In this document: positions 26,620 through 35,484 of the stretch, one piece after another
Layout: every line of letters begins with the position of its first letter
Position numbering within the stretch: position 1 is the stretch's first letter
DNA from: Allorhodopirellula solitaria
GTDB taxonomy: Bacteria; Planctomycetota; Planctomycetia; Pirellulales; Pirellulaceae
Reading direction: 5' to 3'
Assembly (NCBI RefSeq): GCF_007859855.1
Contig: NZ_SJPK01000006.1
Coordinates: forward strand, 27,863 to 91,862
DNA length: 64,000 bases
Position numbers and translations under genes: made by a program
The notes under the pieces: model-generated
Seen by the model: only the letters and a program-made list of their open reading frames with translations
Told to the model about the DNA's origin: nothing
Databases searched by the model: none

Positions 26620-27265
26620 GAAAACCATTCGAACCTTTCTTGCCATCCCGCTGCCCCCACCGCTCGCCCGAAGTGCGACGCAGTGGATTCACGAAATGAA
26701 GAACGGGGCGGGGAATCGGAATCGCCCAACGGAAAAAAGCCCGGCGGAGAATCGCGCAACAGTGTCGCCGGAATCGTCGGTTTCTGCGATGGGTATTAAA
26801 TGGGTTCCCGAAGATAATTTGCATCTCACACTCAAATTCTTGGGAGAGGTCGACAATGTCGAAGTCCCCCAGGTTTGCGAGATCGTAGAGGCGGTTTGTG
26901 AGCCGTTAGATCCTTTTGAGCTGATCTTCGTCGGGGCGGGATTTCTGCCGGACAAAGATCGGGCTCGCGTCCTGACGGTATCGATCGAGGACCCCACCGA
27001 TACTTTGGCGAAAATCGTCAGCCAAATGGAAGACCGGTTTGCCGATATCGGGTTCAAACGCGAACCCCGCGACTACGTCCCCCACCTGACGCTCGGCCGA
27101 GCCCGCAGTGGCAGCAGACGGCTGTCCCAACAGGCGATCGACTTGTGGGCGACCCATGAGAACGACCCACTCGGCGAAATGACCGTCGACAGCGTCCAAG
27201 TCATCGGCAGCTTTCTCGATAAACGTGGCCCGACCTACAACATCATGGATACCGTGGAATTTTAG
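26618..27265 (+). CDS. thpR: RNA 2',3'-cyclic phosphodiesterase (LigT family)
   Basis: A 215-residue 2H phosphoesterase. Both HxTx catalytic motifs are present: HLTL in NLHLTLKFLGE and HLTL in YVPHLTLGRAR. The N-terminus RTFLAIPLPPPLARS is typical. An extra segment of about 30 residues rich in Asn, Pro and Ser (about 28-60) is inserted before the first motif and is absent from standard ThpR (about 180 residues). The enzyme opens 2',3'-cyclic phosphates of RNA; its physiological role is unclear. Its ATG shares bases with the divergent hydrolase ATG, so the promoters must lie inside the opposing genes. tsaD follows after 52 bases. Confidence 0.92.
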   Translation: MKTIRTFLAIPLPPPLARSATQWIHEMKNGAGNRNRPTEKSPAENRATVSPESSVSAMGIKWVPEDNLHLTLKFLGEVDNVEVPQVCEIVEAVCEPLDPFELIFVGAGFLPDKDRARVLTVSIEDPTDTLAKIVSQMEDRFADIGFKREPRDYVPHLTLGRARSGSRRLSQQAIDLWATHENDPLGEMTVDSVQVIGSFLDKRGPTYNIMDTVEF

Positions 27266-27317
27266 CGGCAACCGCCGAGATTCTCGACCGATCCCCTCAC
27301 CTCGGACCTTCTGAATC

Positions 27318-28352
27318 GTGCCTGACGATGTTCTCTTGGCGATCGAATCAACCTGTGACGAAACCGCTGCCGCCGTGGTCAGCCGTAGCGGCCGCGTGTT
27401 GGGCGAGTGCATCGCCACCCAAGAAAAACTGCACGAGCGTTTTAGCGGCGTGGTCCCCGAGATCGCGGCCCGCGCCCACCTCGAACGCATTTTGCCCGTA
27501 ATCGACACCGCGCTGCGCGAGGCGGGCATCGGCGGCCGGCACCTGCACGCGATCGCTGTCGCCGACCGACCTGGCTTGGCCGGTTCGCTGCTCGTCGGCG
27601 TCGTCGCAGCCAAAACCCTCGCGATGGCGTGGCAGAAACCGCTCGTCGCGATCAACCACTTGCACGCGCATTTGTATGCCTGCCAACTCAGCCGCGGCCC
27701 CGAAAGCGTTTATCCTGCAGTGGGTTTGATCGTTAGCGGCGGTCACACAACTCTGTATCTGTGTCACGATCCGGTGAACCTCGAGTACCTCGGCGGCACG
27801 ATCGACGATGCGGCAGGAGAAGCGTTCGACAAAGTCGCTGCCATGCTCTCACTAGGCTTCCCCGGCGGTGTCGAAGTCGCACGCTGGGCAGCCCGCGGCA
27901 ACGACCGCGCCTTCTCCTTCCCCCGCTCGAAACAACACGATGGCTCGGATGACTTCAGTTTCAGCGGTCTGAAAACAGCTGTGCGGTACGCCATCGTGGG
28001 GCCCGGAAGGCAAGATTTTTCCACACTGCAGCTAAGCGACGAAACCAAAGCGGACGTGTGCGCCTCGTTCGAAGCCGCCGTCGTCGACGTCTTGGTAGCC
28101 AAAACCCGCAAAGCAATCAAACGCTGCGGCGTGCAGCGGCTGCTCGTCGGTGGCGGCGTCGCCGCAAACCAACGGCTGCGCCGTGACCTCGCCGCTGCGG
28201 CTGAGCAAGACAACTTCGAAGTCGTGATCGCCCCACCGGAGCTGTGCACCGACAACGCCGTGATGGGCGCGATCGCCTGGAAACAAATCGACCGCAACGA
28301 CTTCGCGTCTCTCGACCTGGACATCACTCCCGGACTGCAACGCGGGTTTTGA
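27318..28352 (+). CDS. tsaD: tRNA N6-threonylcarbamoyladenosine transferase TsaD
   Basis: A 344-residue ASKHA-fold enzyme that transfers threonylcarbamoyl to A37 of ANN-decoding tRNAs, working with TsaB and TsaE in the cytoplasm. Hallmarks are the N-terminal AIESTCDETAAAV, the metal-binding HLHAHLYA, LIVSGGHTTLY and the C-terminal LLVGGGVAANQRLR and CTDNAVMGAIAWK. The length is typical. The start is GTG 27318. It probably shares a transcript with thpR, 52 bases upstream. A MITE-like element begins five bases after its stop and may supply the transcript end. Confidence 0.96.
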   Translation: MPDDVLLAIESTCDETAAAVVSRSGRVLGECIATQEKLHERFSGVVPEIAARAHLERILPVIDTALREAGIGGRHLHAIAVADRPGLAGSLLVGVVAAKTLAMAWQKPLVAINHLHAHLYACQLSRGPESVYPAVGLIVSGGHTTLYLCHDPVNLEYLGGTIDDAAGEAFDKVAAMLSLGFPGGVEVARWAARGNDRAFSFPRSKQHDGSDDFSFSGLKTAVRYAIVGPGRQDFSTLQLSDETKADVCASFEAAVVDVLVAKTRKAIKRCGVQRLLVGGGVAANQRLRRDLAAAAEQDNFEVVIAPPELCTDNAVMGAIAWKQIDRNDFASLDLDITPGLQRGF

Positions 28353-28356
28353 GGAC

Positions 28357-28631
28357 TCATCCGACGGAAGGGTGCGTTGGAGGTTTTGGCTCCAGTATCC
28401 AATGTTTGATTTGTCGGAGATGATGGTGAATGTTAGCCGGGAGAAACGGAGCTGAGCTCTGCAGAGATGCGGGCTTGTCAAGGGATATCCCGGTCGATGG
28501 TACGCCAATGGTGTTCCCGGTACCTGGCGGACATTCGTTCGTCGGGCACCCATTTTTGTAAGATTATTGGATACGAGAGCCATGCCTAGAAAAACCTGCC
28601 CCTGTGCTCCGCGCACGCTTCCGTCGGATGA
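28357..28631 (-). mobile_element. MITE-like element, copy 2 (opposite orientation to copy 1)
   Basis: A 275-base element that begins TCATCCGACGGAAGGGTGCG and ends GCGCACGCTTCCGTCGGATGA. It has the same inverted termini as copy 1 and a matching interior when reverse-complemented: shared strings include AACACCATTGGCGTACC, ATCCCTTG and TCTGCAGAGCTC. It is 37 bases shorter than copy 1 because of small internal deletions. It lies 4 bases after the tsaD stop codon. No coding capacity for a transposase is present, so it must be moved in trans if it is mobile. Confidence 0.7.
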
Positions 28632-28743
28632 GCCGTTTTAAGTAGGGCCGGTTCCCCCGGCCACGTACACCCGTGCCGCGAATCAGTGGACTGGCTGCAG
28701 CTATGGGATGCCCAGTCGTGACGCCGTCGTCACCGAGTACTGG

Positions 28744-28955
28744 AGACGGCCGGTAGGAACCGGCCCTACTTGGCTAGTCCCTGGCGACGAGTCCCCTTTG
28801 ATCATTGGATTCGGCTGGGAACGAGGTGCCTCGGTAGGAGACGGCCGGTAGGAACCGGCCCTACTTGGCTGGCGACGAGCTACTTTGATCATTGGATTCG
28901 GCTACAAACGAGGTGTCGCGGTAGGAGACGGCCGGTAGGAACCGGCCCTACTTGG
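28744..28955 (-). repeat. Duplicated gene-end plus hairpin units
   Basis: On the plus strand the hairpin AGACGGCCGGTAGGAACCGGCC starts at 28744, 28839 and 28926. The first two are followed by copies of the terminal 50-60 bases of the gene that ends at 28956. Read on minus, they still encode a near-identical end (VAES/NDQRGLVARD then stop). The units are 95 and 87 bases long; the third is attached to the real gene end. The hairpin stem is GGCCGGT/ACCGGCC with a four-base loop. A related GGCCGG/CCGGCC stem lies at about 28642-28660. The array therefore arose by tandem duplication of a gene terminus with its downstream hairpin. Confidence 0.75.
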
Positions 28956-29777
28956 CTAGTCCCTGGCGAGGAGTCCCCTTTGATCATCGGGTTCGGCTAC
29001 AAACAAGGTGCCGCGACAGCGACCGGCGGCGGTCCTGGGACCGGTGGCGACCAGCAATCGCTGGGGTGCGACACCCACGATTCCTAAGGAACAGCTGAAG
29101 TCGTAGCGCCCAATCATCTGAAAATCGTCATCGGTCTTTATCAAGGGATGATCTTTGCCGTAGCAACCAAACCACCAGAAACCATCGTGATACGTCGCCG
29201 TTTGGATGCCGAGTTCGGTCCACTTGCTGTCGATCACATGTTTCGTTTGAAAGCTGAAATCGGCGTCGTATTCGTAGACGTAGTTCTCTTGAACTCCGCT
29301 CGGAAGTCCACCCACCACGTAGAACCGATCGCCATGGACGCCGATCCCTCCCGCCCCATGGAATACCTCTTGCACCTCATGTTTTGCGATCGGATCGAGT
29401 GTTTCGGCGTCATAGACGTAGACCCACGAATCAGCGTTCCCTTTGGGATCGTTGAACTTTCCTAGATTCACCGCAACAAAGATCTGACCATCGCGGTGAC
29501 AGAGATCGCCATGGTGATCGGCAACAGGAATTTTCTTTTCGATCTTTCCTGTCTCGTCAGTCTTCACCAATTCGGTTGTGAACGACCAGAAAATGGAGCC
29601 CTGGTCGTCAAGACAAACACCTTGCAGGTGTCGCGAATAATCGCCTTCGCACTCGACCGCGCCAATCTCCAGCGACGTTGGTGATGACTGGGCATCCGAT
29701 GTTTCTTCGGCCCGAGTCCAGCCGCCGGGTAAAAAGCAAACGCTGAGTACGAAAACGATCAAGGGTCGATACTTCAT
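28956..29777 (-). CDS. Secreted protein, probable beta-propeller, function unknown
   Basis: A 273-residue protein with a signal peptide (MKYRPLIVFVLSVCFLPGG, cleavage near TRAEE). The mature part has recurring beta-strand patterns (GVCLDDQGSIFWSFTTELVK, GQIFVAVNLG, DSWVYVYDAETLDPI, GDRFYVVGGLPSG) that suggest an NHL/SMP-30-like or lactonase-like propeller of about five blades. I cannot assign a substrate or catalytic residues. It sits 100 bases downstream of a Gfo/Idh/MocA oxidoreductase on the same strand, so a role near sugar metabolism is possible. The 3' terminus, coding TLFVAEPDDQRGLLARD, is the parent of the duplicated units further downstream. Confidence 0.8.
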   Translation of the reverse strand: MKYRPLIVFVLSVCFLPGGWTRAEETSDAQSSPTSLEIGAVECEGDYSRHLQGVCLDDQGSIFWSFTTELVKTDETGKIEKKIPVADHHGDLCHRDGQIFVAVNLGKFNDPKGNADSWVYVYDAETLDPIAKHEVQEVFHGAGGIGVHGDRFYVVGGLPSGVQENYVYEYDADFSFQTKHVIDSKWTELGIQTATYHDGFWWFGCYGKDHPLIKTDDDFQMIGRYDFSCSLGIVGVAPQRLLVATGPRTAAGRCRGTLFVAEPDDQRGLLARD

Positions 29778-29877
29778 GAAGTCGCTCTAAAAGAGTTTTT
29801 AGGAAAGGTTGAAGATATTTGCGGCCGCTGGCGTGCCGACATCAGGTCGAATGTGCCGCGGATCCTGTGAATCTATC

Positions 29878-31236
29878 CTACGACCAACTCCATCCTTCGC
29901 GTGGATCGATTCGCCGCAGGAATCGCTCCGCGTCCGTATTGGTGACCTTCATCGCCGCGGCATCCCAATCGATCGCTTGGCCGACTCGGTAGGCCACATT
30001 ACCCAAATGGTTTGCTTCGGTCAGTGGTCCAGCGTAGCTGAATGGACTCGCCGTCTCACCTTGCCCACGGATCGCAGCGAGCCACTGCTGATGCTGTCCA
30101 GGCGAATCCGGCACAAAGGGCTCGGGCGGTTCAAAATCTTTGAATTCCGCTTCGGGCAAGAGGAGATGTTTGCTGTAGTCAGAAAGCAGCATCCCGTTGT
30201 CACCGATAAAGAGCGTGCCGCTGGACCACTGCGGGATTCCCTTTTCCTCCCAAATCTCGGGTTTGTGAGCGCCTTGGTACCAGCTGTGAGTGACCGGCGG
30301 CAACTCGCCTCTGGCGGCGTAGCTGTAGACCGCTGACATCGACGCGGGAGCGATCTCTGGATGTGGCGGGTCACCAAAGGCCTCTATTCGGTAAGGTGCA
30401 TCGAGCTGAAGCGCCCAGTACGCCAAGTCGTTCCAGTGGCTGCCCAGATCGCTCATCGTCCCGTTGCCAAAGTCCCACCAACGGTACCATTTGGGACCGG
30501 GAAAATAGACGTCGTGATAGGGGCGTTCCTGGGCCGGTCCGAGCCACAGATCCCAATTCAAATAATCCGGCGGTGTCATCGCTTCGGACGGGCGATTTTG
30601 GACTGAGACGATGTCCCGATTGGCTTTCGCCGCCTCGGGACTCTGCAATCCCCAGGTTCGTCCCACCCACGTATGGACTTCGCTGACGTTACCAATCGCG
30701 CCGGTTTGAATCAGTTCAACGACGCGGTGGTAGTTGTCGCCCGCATGAATCTGCGTTCCCATTTGGGTGACCACCCCGGCGTCTTGTGCCGCTTTGGTGA
30801 TCGCCCGGGACTCGAACACGTTGTGGGTGAGCGGCTTCTCACAATAAACATGCTTCCCGGCTTTCAGTGCTGGCATCGTCGCATAGGCGTGCGTGTGTTC
30901 GCTCGTCGAGACGACGACGGCATCGATATCATCGGTCGTTTCGTACAGTTCGCGAAAGTCTGCATACTGGCGGGCCTGAGGAAATTTCTCTGCTGCACTT
31001 GCCAAGTTCTTGGCGTTGACGTCGCAGAGGGCAGCAACATGAACGCCCGCATCGGACGCGATCGTGTGCAAATTGGCTCCGCCGCGGCCTCCGACACCGA
31101 TGAACGCGATATTGAGACGGTCACTCGGGGCGGCAAAAGCGAGCCGCGACGAAGCGGCCGTGGCGCAAGCAGTGGCGGCAGCGGCGTGACTCAAAAACTC
31201 TCGCCGCGATGACTTTTGGACAGCTGACATGGACAT
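29878..31236 (-). CDS. Tat-exported Gfo/Idh/MocA family oxidoreductase
   Basis: An oxidoreductase of about 452 residues. A twin-arginine signal starts the mature frame (SSRREFLSHAAAATACATAASSR, in two overlapping stretches). The NAD(P)-binding Rossmann motif follows (LNIAFIGVGGRGGANLH). The EKPLTHN segment carries the conserved Lys of the family, and the C-terminal substrate domain includes MSDLGSHWNDLAYWAL. Such proteins are highly expanded in planctomycetes and probably act on sugars or sugar acids in the periplasm. The substrate is unknown. The start is ATG 31236 (ATG 31230 also possible). The much longer frame to 31464 would run into the upstream gene and lacks a signal at its end. Confidence 0.9.
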   Translation of the reverse strand: MSMSAVQKSSRREFLSHAAAATACATAASSRLAFAAPSDRLNIAFIGVGGRGGANLHTIASDAGVHVAALCDVNAKNLASAAEKFPQARQYADFRELYETTDDIDAVVVSTSEHTHAYATMPALKAGKHVYCEKPLTHNVFESRAITKAAQDAGVVTQMGTQIHAGDNYHRVVELIQTGAIGNVSEVHTWVGRTWGLQSPEAAKANRDIVSVQNRPSEAMTPPDYLNWDLWLGPAQERPYHDVYFPGPKWYRWWDFGNGTMSDLGSHWNDLAYWALQLDAPYRIEAFGDPPHPEIAPASMSAVYSYAARGELPPVTHSWYQGAHKPEIWEEKGIPQWSSGTLFIGDNGMLLSDYSKHLLLPEAEFKDFEPPEPFVPDSPGQHQQWLAAIRGQGETASPFSYAGPLTEANHLGNVAYRVGQAIDWDAAAMKVTNTDAERFLRRIDPREGWSWS

Positions 31237-31348
31237 GCAATCGTGTAGGAGGGAGGAAAGGCAGGTATACAAATTTATTGTACAGGTAGTGTATAGCGTA
31301 ACCGAATCAAGCGTTGGGTTTGTGAGACGCCAACCGACTTTCGCCGCA

Positions 31349-32734
31349 TCACTCCGCCGCAACGTCGTAGCAGAAAAGCACGCCTTGATCACGGATATAA
31401 AGTTTCCCGTTGGCAACCACCGGATGCGCCCAGGCTGGTGCGCTGCTGCGATCGGGCTGTTCAAAACGGCCGCGCTCGACCAATTCTTCGCGTGACGGTT
31501 CGATCAAGATCATCGTGCCGTCTTCACTGCGTAGATAGATACGTCCGTCGGCCATGGCGAGCGATCCTTTGGGGGCGTCGCGGTCTCGCCACAACAGCTC
31601 ACCGGTCTTGAAATCGAGACAGGAGAGAAAACCACCGCCGTTGCCACCATTGGCACCGTACAACGCCCCGCCCGTAACGATCGTGCCCCCGTGATGGTTC
31701 TGCATGCTCGGTGTGAAATACACTTCCTGTGCTTCGATCTCGCCGTCGGCCGACTTCACCAAACGGACAGCTCCACCGCCTGCACCGTAGGCGGAGGTGG
31801 CGAAGATCAAACCGTCCTGAGAGATCGGTGTGGTGCAGCTAATTCCGATCGGATTTGCTGGGCTTTTGTATTGCCACAATACTTCCCCATCGGCTGCGTC
31901 GACCCCGATCAATGCTTTCGCAGTGAACTGGACGTATTGACGCTGGCCTTCGAAATCGATGGCGATGGCCGATGCGTAGCCTGCCGTGCCGCTGGGGCCG
32001 CGACGACGTCGACCCGAATTCCCACGGCGACCACCTCCTCGACCACCGGACGCTTGCTCACTCGACGCCTGATCTGCCGTTTCAGTTGGACTCGGATCGG
32101 GCAACTTCGATTTCCAGATCACCTCTCCCGTGGATTTGTCCAGTGCGACCATCGTGGCATCTTTTCCGCCAGGCGTGCAGATAATTTTCTCGCCATCGAC
32201 GAGCGGTGATTCGCGGTAGCTCCAGGCGGGGACTTGCCCACCGAAGTCGTCGGCGAAACTTCGTTGCCAAACGATCGTTCCATCGCTCACGTTGAGGCAG
32301 GCAACGGCTCCTCCCATCCCGATCACGTAGAGCCGCTCCCCATCAACCGTCGGGGTGCAGCCCGGTCCTTCTTTGGATTGCGGCACGCCTTGCTCAATTT
32401 CGTCGCCGATCGCCGAGGCCCATTCTTCGCTGCCATCCTGCTGCGACAAGGCCCAGACGATCTCTTTGCCGTCGCGGGAGCTCATGCCGAAGATTCTTCC
32501 GTCGGCGATAGCCGGTGCGCTATCACCCCCGCCGAGCCCATCGGCTCGCCAAGCCAGAGGCGGTCCGTCGGCGGGCCATTGTTGCATGAGACCTGTCTCG
32601 AGTGAGATCGCGTCTCGATTCGGTCCTTGCCATTGCGGCCAATCGTCCGCCGTGGCCGCGACACTCGAACACGCTACTAGCGTCAAGACGCTGCAAGACT
32701 TCCACATCTTTGCCTTCTCAATCATCGACAACAT
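31349..32734 (-). CDS. Secreted PQQ-like beta-propeller protein
   Basis: A 461-residue protein with an N-terminal signal peptide ([20 protein letters not shown]) followed by [14 protein letters not shown], the typical opening of planctomycete PQQ-binding-like propeller proteins. Repeated blade signatures are visible ([67 protein letters not shown]). A Gly/Arg-rich insert interrupts one blade. No dehydrogenase active-site residues could be identified, so this is a propeller of the BamB/quinoprotein-like type without assigned activity. In-frame starts at 32734, 32725 and 32707 are all possible. It lies upstream of the Gfo/Idh gene on the same strand, with a 112-base gap. Confidence 0.87.
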   Translation of the reverse strand: MLSMIEKAKMWKSCSVLTLVACSSVAATADDWPQWQGPNRDAISLETGLMQQWPADGPPLAWRADGLGGGDSAPAIADGRIFGMSSRDGKEIVWALSQQDGSEEWASAIGDEIEQGVPQSKEGPGCTPTVDGERLYVIGMGGAVACLNVSDGTIVWQRSFADDFGGQVPAWSYRESPLVDGEKIICTPGGKDATMVALDKSTGEVIWKSKLPDPSPTETADQASSEQASGGRGGGRRGNSGRRRRGPSGTAGYASAIAIDFEGQRQYVQFTAKALIGVDAADGEVLWQYKSPANPIGISCTTPISQDGLIFATSAYGAGGGAVRLVKSADGEIEAQEVYFTPSMQNHHGGTIVTGGALYGANGGNGGGFLSCLDFKTGELLWRDRDAPKGSLAMADGRIYLRSEDGTMILIEPSREELVERGRFEQPDRSSAPAWAHPVVANGKLYIRDQGVLFCYDVAAE

Positions 32735-32819
32735 TCGCTCAGCCCGTTTGTTCGCTGGGGTAGGATCGCAACTCTACCCAACAGTGTAGCTGCCTCGGAG
32801 TCGGATGGGTGTGGGTAAA

Positions 32820-33666
32820 GTAGCAAGACGGCTCCGACCGGCTGAGCTGACGGGCACACTACCGGCTCGCGACGGGCGGAGCCGTCGGGCGACTATGTAG
32901 CAAGACGGCTCCGACCGTCTGTGCTGAAGAGCACTCTTCCCACTCCCGACGGGCGGAGCCGTCGGGCGACTATGTAGCAAGACGGCTCCGACCGTCTGAG
33001 CTGAAGAGCACTCTTCCCACTCACGACGGGCGGAGCCGTCGGGCGACTATGTAGCAAGACGGCTCCGACCGTCTGTGCTGAAGAGCACTCTTCCCACTCC
33101 CGACGGGCGGAGCCGTCGGGCGACTATGTAGCAAGACGGCTCCGACCGTCTGAGCTGAAGAGCACTCTTCCCACTCACGACGGGCGGAGCCGTCGGGCGA
33201 CTATGTAGCAAGACGGCTCCGACCGTCTGTGCTGAAGAGCACTCTTCCCACTCCCGACGGGCGGAGCCGTCGGGCGACTATGTAGCAAGACGGCTCCGAC
33301 CGTCTGAGCTGAAGAGCACTCTTCCCACTCACGACGGGCGGAGCCGTCGGGCGACTATGTAGCAAGACGGCTCCGACCGTCTGAGCTGACGGGCACTCTA
33401 CCGACTCCCGACGGGCGGAGCCGTCGGGCGACTATGTAGCAAGACGGCTCCGACCGTCTCAGCTGAAGAGCACTCTTCCGGCTCCCGACGGTCGGAGCCG
33501 TCGGGCGGCTATGTCGCCAGACGGCTCCGACCGTCTCAGCTGAAGAGCACTCTTCCGGCTCACGACGGGCGGAGCCGTCGGGCGACTATGTAGCAAGACG
33601 GCTCCGACCGTCTCAGCTGAAGGGCACTCTTCCCACTCACGACGGGCGGAGCCGTCGGGCGACTAT
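32820..33666. repeat. Tandem array of exactly eleven 77-bp units
   Basis: Units begin GTAGCAAGACGGCTCCGACC and end GGGCGACTAT. Starts are 32820, 32897, 32974, 33051, 33128, 33205, 33282, 33359, 33436, 33513 and 33590, and the array ends at 33666 (847 = 11 x 77). Each unit holds two small palindromes (AGACGG-CTCCGA-CCGTCT and CGACGG-GCGGAG-CCGTCG) and also a longer pairing, GACGGCTCCG with CGGAGCCGTC, so it can fold in two ways. Units 2-7 alternate between two variants (GTCTGTGC...ACTCCCGAC and GTCTGAGC...ACTCACGAC), which makes a 154-base higher-order repeat. The length is not a multiple of three and there are no spacers, so it is neither coding nor a CRISPR. Confidence 0.95.
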
Positions 33667-33762
33667 GATCCTACGTGGGGCTTTCACTGTGACTTCTCGT
33701 CGTTATTTTTTAACGTGCCCCTTGATGCCTAGAGGTGAGACGGCCTCTCTTCTCTCCTGGAA

Positions 33763-35136
33763 GTGCGGTATCACCTTGGGGTGAATCTTTTTTCTTCCGT
33801 GCCAAGCGATAGCTCCATGAATCTCGGTCCCTTGAACTCGTCCATCGATGCTTGGATGAGCCTGTCCGAACCGGCTTCCACCGTGATTCTGGCTATACTC
33901 GGCTTGGTGGCTGGGGCGATGGCAAATCACGTGATCACGTCATGGTGTTGGTTTCGACGTCCGATCTCGCCTTGGTATGCCCTCGATCCGTGGCCCTGGG
34001 ACGAAGAGCAGCGAGCGATCGTGGAAAAGCTGCCTGCCCGATCGTGGCTCGACCGAATCCCCATTGTTGGCTGGCTGCGATTGCGGCGTGAATCGTCGCT
34101 GTTGGGGCGCGGGTTCTGGGTACGGCCACTACTGATCGAAAGTGTCATGGCGTTGACACTACCGCTGATGCACCGCTCGTGGATCGCTGGTCAATTGCTG
34201 CCGCCTGAATTGCCCCCGAATCTTCTTCCCCTCTTCACGCCTTGGATGACCCTGCTGTTTTTCGTCCATGCGTTTTTGTTGACGATGATGGTCGCAGCGA
34301 CTTTCATCGATTTCGACGAGCGCACGATCCCGGACTTGATCACTATTCCCGGCACGATCCTCGGCTTGGGGCTGGCCTGTCTGACCCCCTACATTTTTCT
34401 TCCCGGCGAGCTGCCTGGCGGCATCGCCCCTGTCACGCTGCAGCACCCGGTACAGTTGGCTCCCTCCTGGATGAGCGGCAGTGGCCTGCTGACCTGTTTA
34501 GCGATTTGGTCGATCTGGTGCTTCGCCCTGGCCGACCGCCGCGTCATTCTCCGCCGCGGTTTTTCCAAAGCGGTCTCCTATTTCTTCGCCCGGCTGATAC
34601 GCCACGGCAGCTGGAAAGTCTTAGCGGGGATCTGGATCGTTGGCCTGATCGCGATTTGCGGGGTTTTTCAAATCGGCGATTCGACTTGGTTGGGACTGGC
34701 CAGCTCCCTGATGGGGATCGCTGTCGGCGGCGGTATCGTCTGGTCGATTCGCTTGGTCGGTAGCTGGGCGATGCGAACCGAAGCCATGGGATTCGGCGAC
34801 GTGACGCTGATGGCAATGATCGGTGCTTACATCGGTTGGCAGGCCTCGACCGCTGCGTTCTTTCTCGCACCGCTCGCTGCGATCGCAATCGTTCTGGTCC
34901 AGTTCGCGATCACCCGCGACCGGGCCACCCCCTTCGGTCCGTACCTCTGTGCCGGGACTGTATTGACCGTGCTGTTCTGGGACCGGGTCTACAACGATGA
35001 ACTACGGCTGACGATTGCTGCTATGGACGAGATCATGGGCGGCATGCTGCTGTGGCTGGGAGTCGCTCTACTCGGACTGCTCGGCGGCATGCTGTGGGTT
35101 TGGCGGTTGATCAAGCAGCGGATTCTCGCCGGCTAG
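33763..35136 (+). CDS. A24-type prepilin peptidase
   Basis: A protein of up to 457 residues with about eight membrane segments. It has both aspartates of the A24 aspartic prepilin-peptidase family: the first in FIDFDERTIPD and the second in GFGDVTLM. The N-terminal segment PIVGWLRLRRESSLLGRGFWVRPLLIE aligns by eye with the methylase domain of PilD, but all four zinc-binding Cys are missing, so N-methylation may be lost or independent of zinc. An unusual insertion of about 120 residues separates the two aspartates. It should cleave the DUF1559 and other prepilin-like proteins. Starts: GTG 33763, 33781 and 33799 or ATG 33817; none has a good ribosome binding site. Confidence 0.85.
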   Translation: MRYHLGVNLFSSVPSDSSMNLGPLNSSIDAWMSLSEPASTVILAILGLVAGAMANHVITSWCWFRRPISPWYALDPWPWDEEQRAIVEKLPARSWLDRIPIVGWLRLRRESSLLGRGFWVRPLLIESVMALTLPLMHRSWIAGQLLPPELPPNLLPLFTPWMTLLFFVHAFLLTMMVAATFIDFDERTIPDLITIPGTILGLGLACLTPYIFLPGELPGGIAPVTLQHPVQLAPSWMSGSGLLTCLAIWSIWCFALADRRVILRRGFSKAVSYFFARLIRHGSWKVLAGIWIVGLIAICGVFQIGDSTWLGLASSLMGIAVGGGIVWSIRLVGSWAMRTEAMGFGDVTLMAMIGAYIGWQASTAAFFLAPLAAIAIVLVQFAITRDRATPFGPYLCAGTVLTVLFWDRVYNDELRLTIAAMDEIMGGMLLWLGVALLGLLGGMLWVWRLIKQRILAG

Positions 35137-35139
35137 TCG

Positions 35140-35484
35140 TCAGCGCGTCTGATCGTTCACCCAGCGGGTGTATCCTGCCGCTGCTGCCGTCACCGGGGTA
35201 ACGAGAATCTGCGGCTCGTCGTAGGGATGATGTTTCTCCAGGTGTTCTGTCAGTGCCGCGGTCAGCGAGGCCCGCGACTTGATGATCAGCCGGTACTCTT
35301 TCTCGACCTTCAGCTGGCCCTCCCAGCTGTAGTGGCTCTCGACAGGCGAGTCGATTTGGACGCAGGCCGCCAGTCGGTTTTGCAGCAACGAGGCGGACAG
35401 CCGCCGGGCCGTCTCGGCACTATCGACGGTCGTCCAGAGTATCGTCAGCTCGTCCGTTTCCAAATTATTTTCGTTCATTTTCAT
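35140..35484 (-). CDS. cutA: Divalent cation tolerance protein CutA
   Basis: A 114-residue small trimeric protein of the CutA1 family, of standard length (about 105-115). Motifs seen are ILWTTVDSAETARRL, LAACVQI (the conserved AACV segment), SHYSWEGQLKVEKEYRLIIKS and the C-terminal HPYDEPQILVTPV. It was linked to copper tolerance in Escherichia coli, but the general role is unclear. It converges with the prepilin peptidase, with only three bases between the stops. Its 5' side faces the putative replication origin. Confidence 0.95.
   Translation of the reverse strand: MKMNENNLETDELTILWTTVDSAETARRLSASLLQNRLAACVQIDSPVESHYSWEGQLKVEKEYRLIIKSRASLTAALTEHLEKHHPYDEPQILVTPVTAAAAGYTRWVNDQTR

Noticed and set aside
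31237..31464. N-terminal extension of the Gfo/Idh gene at 29878
   Set aside because: It would place the Tat signal about 80 residues inside the protein and overlap the upstream propeller gene.
32820..33666. Possible CRISPR array
   Set aside because: Units are contiguous without unique spacers, 77 bases long, and no cas genes are near.
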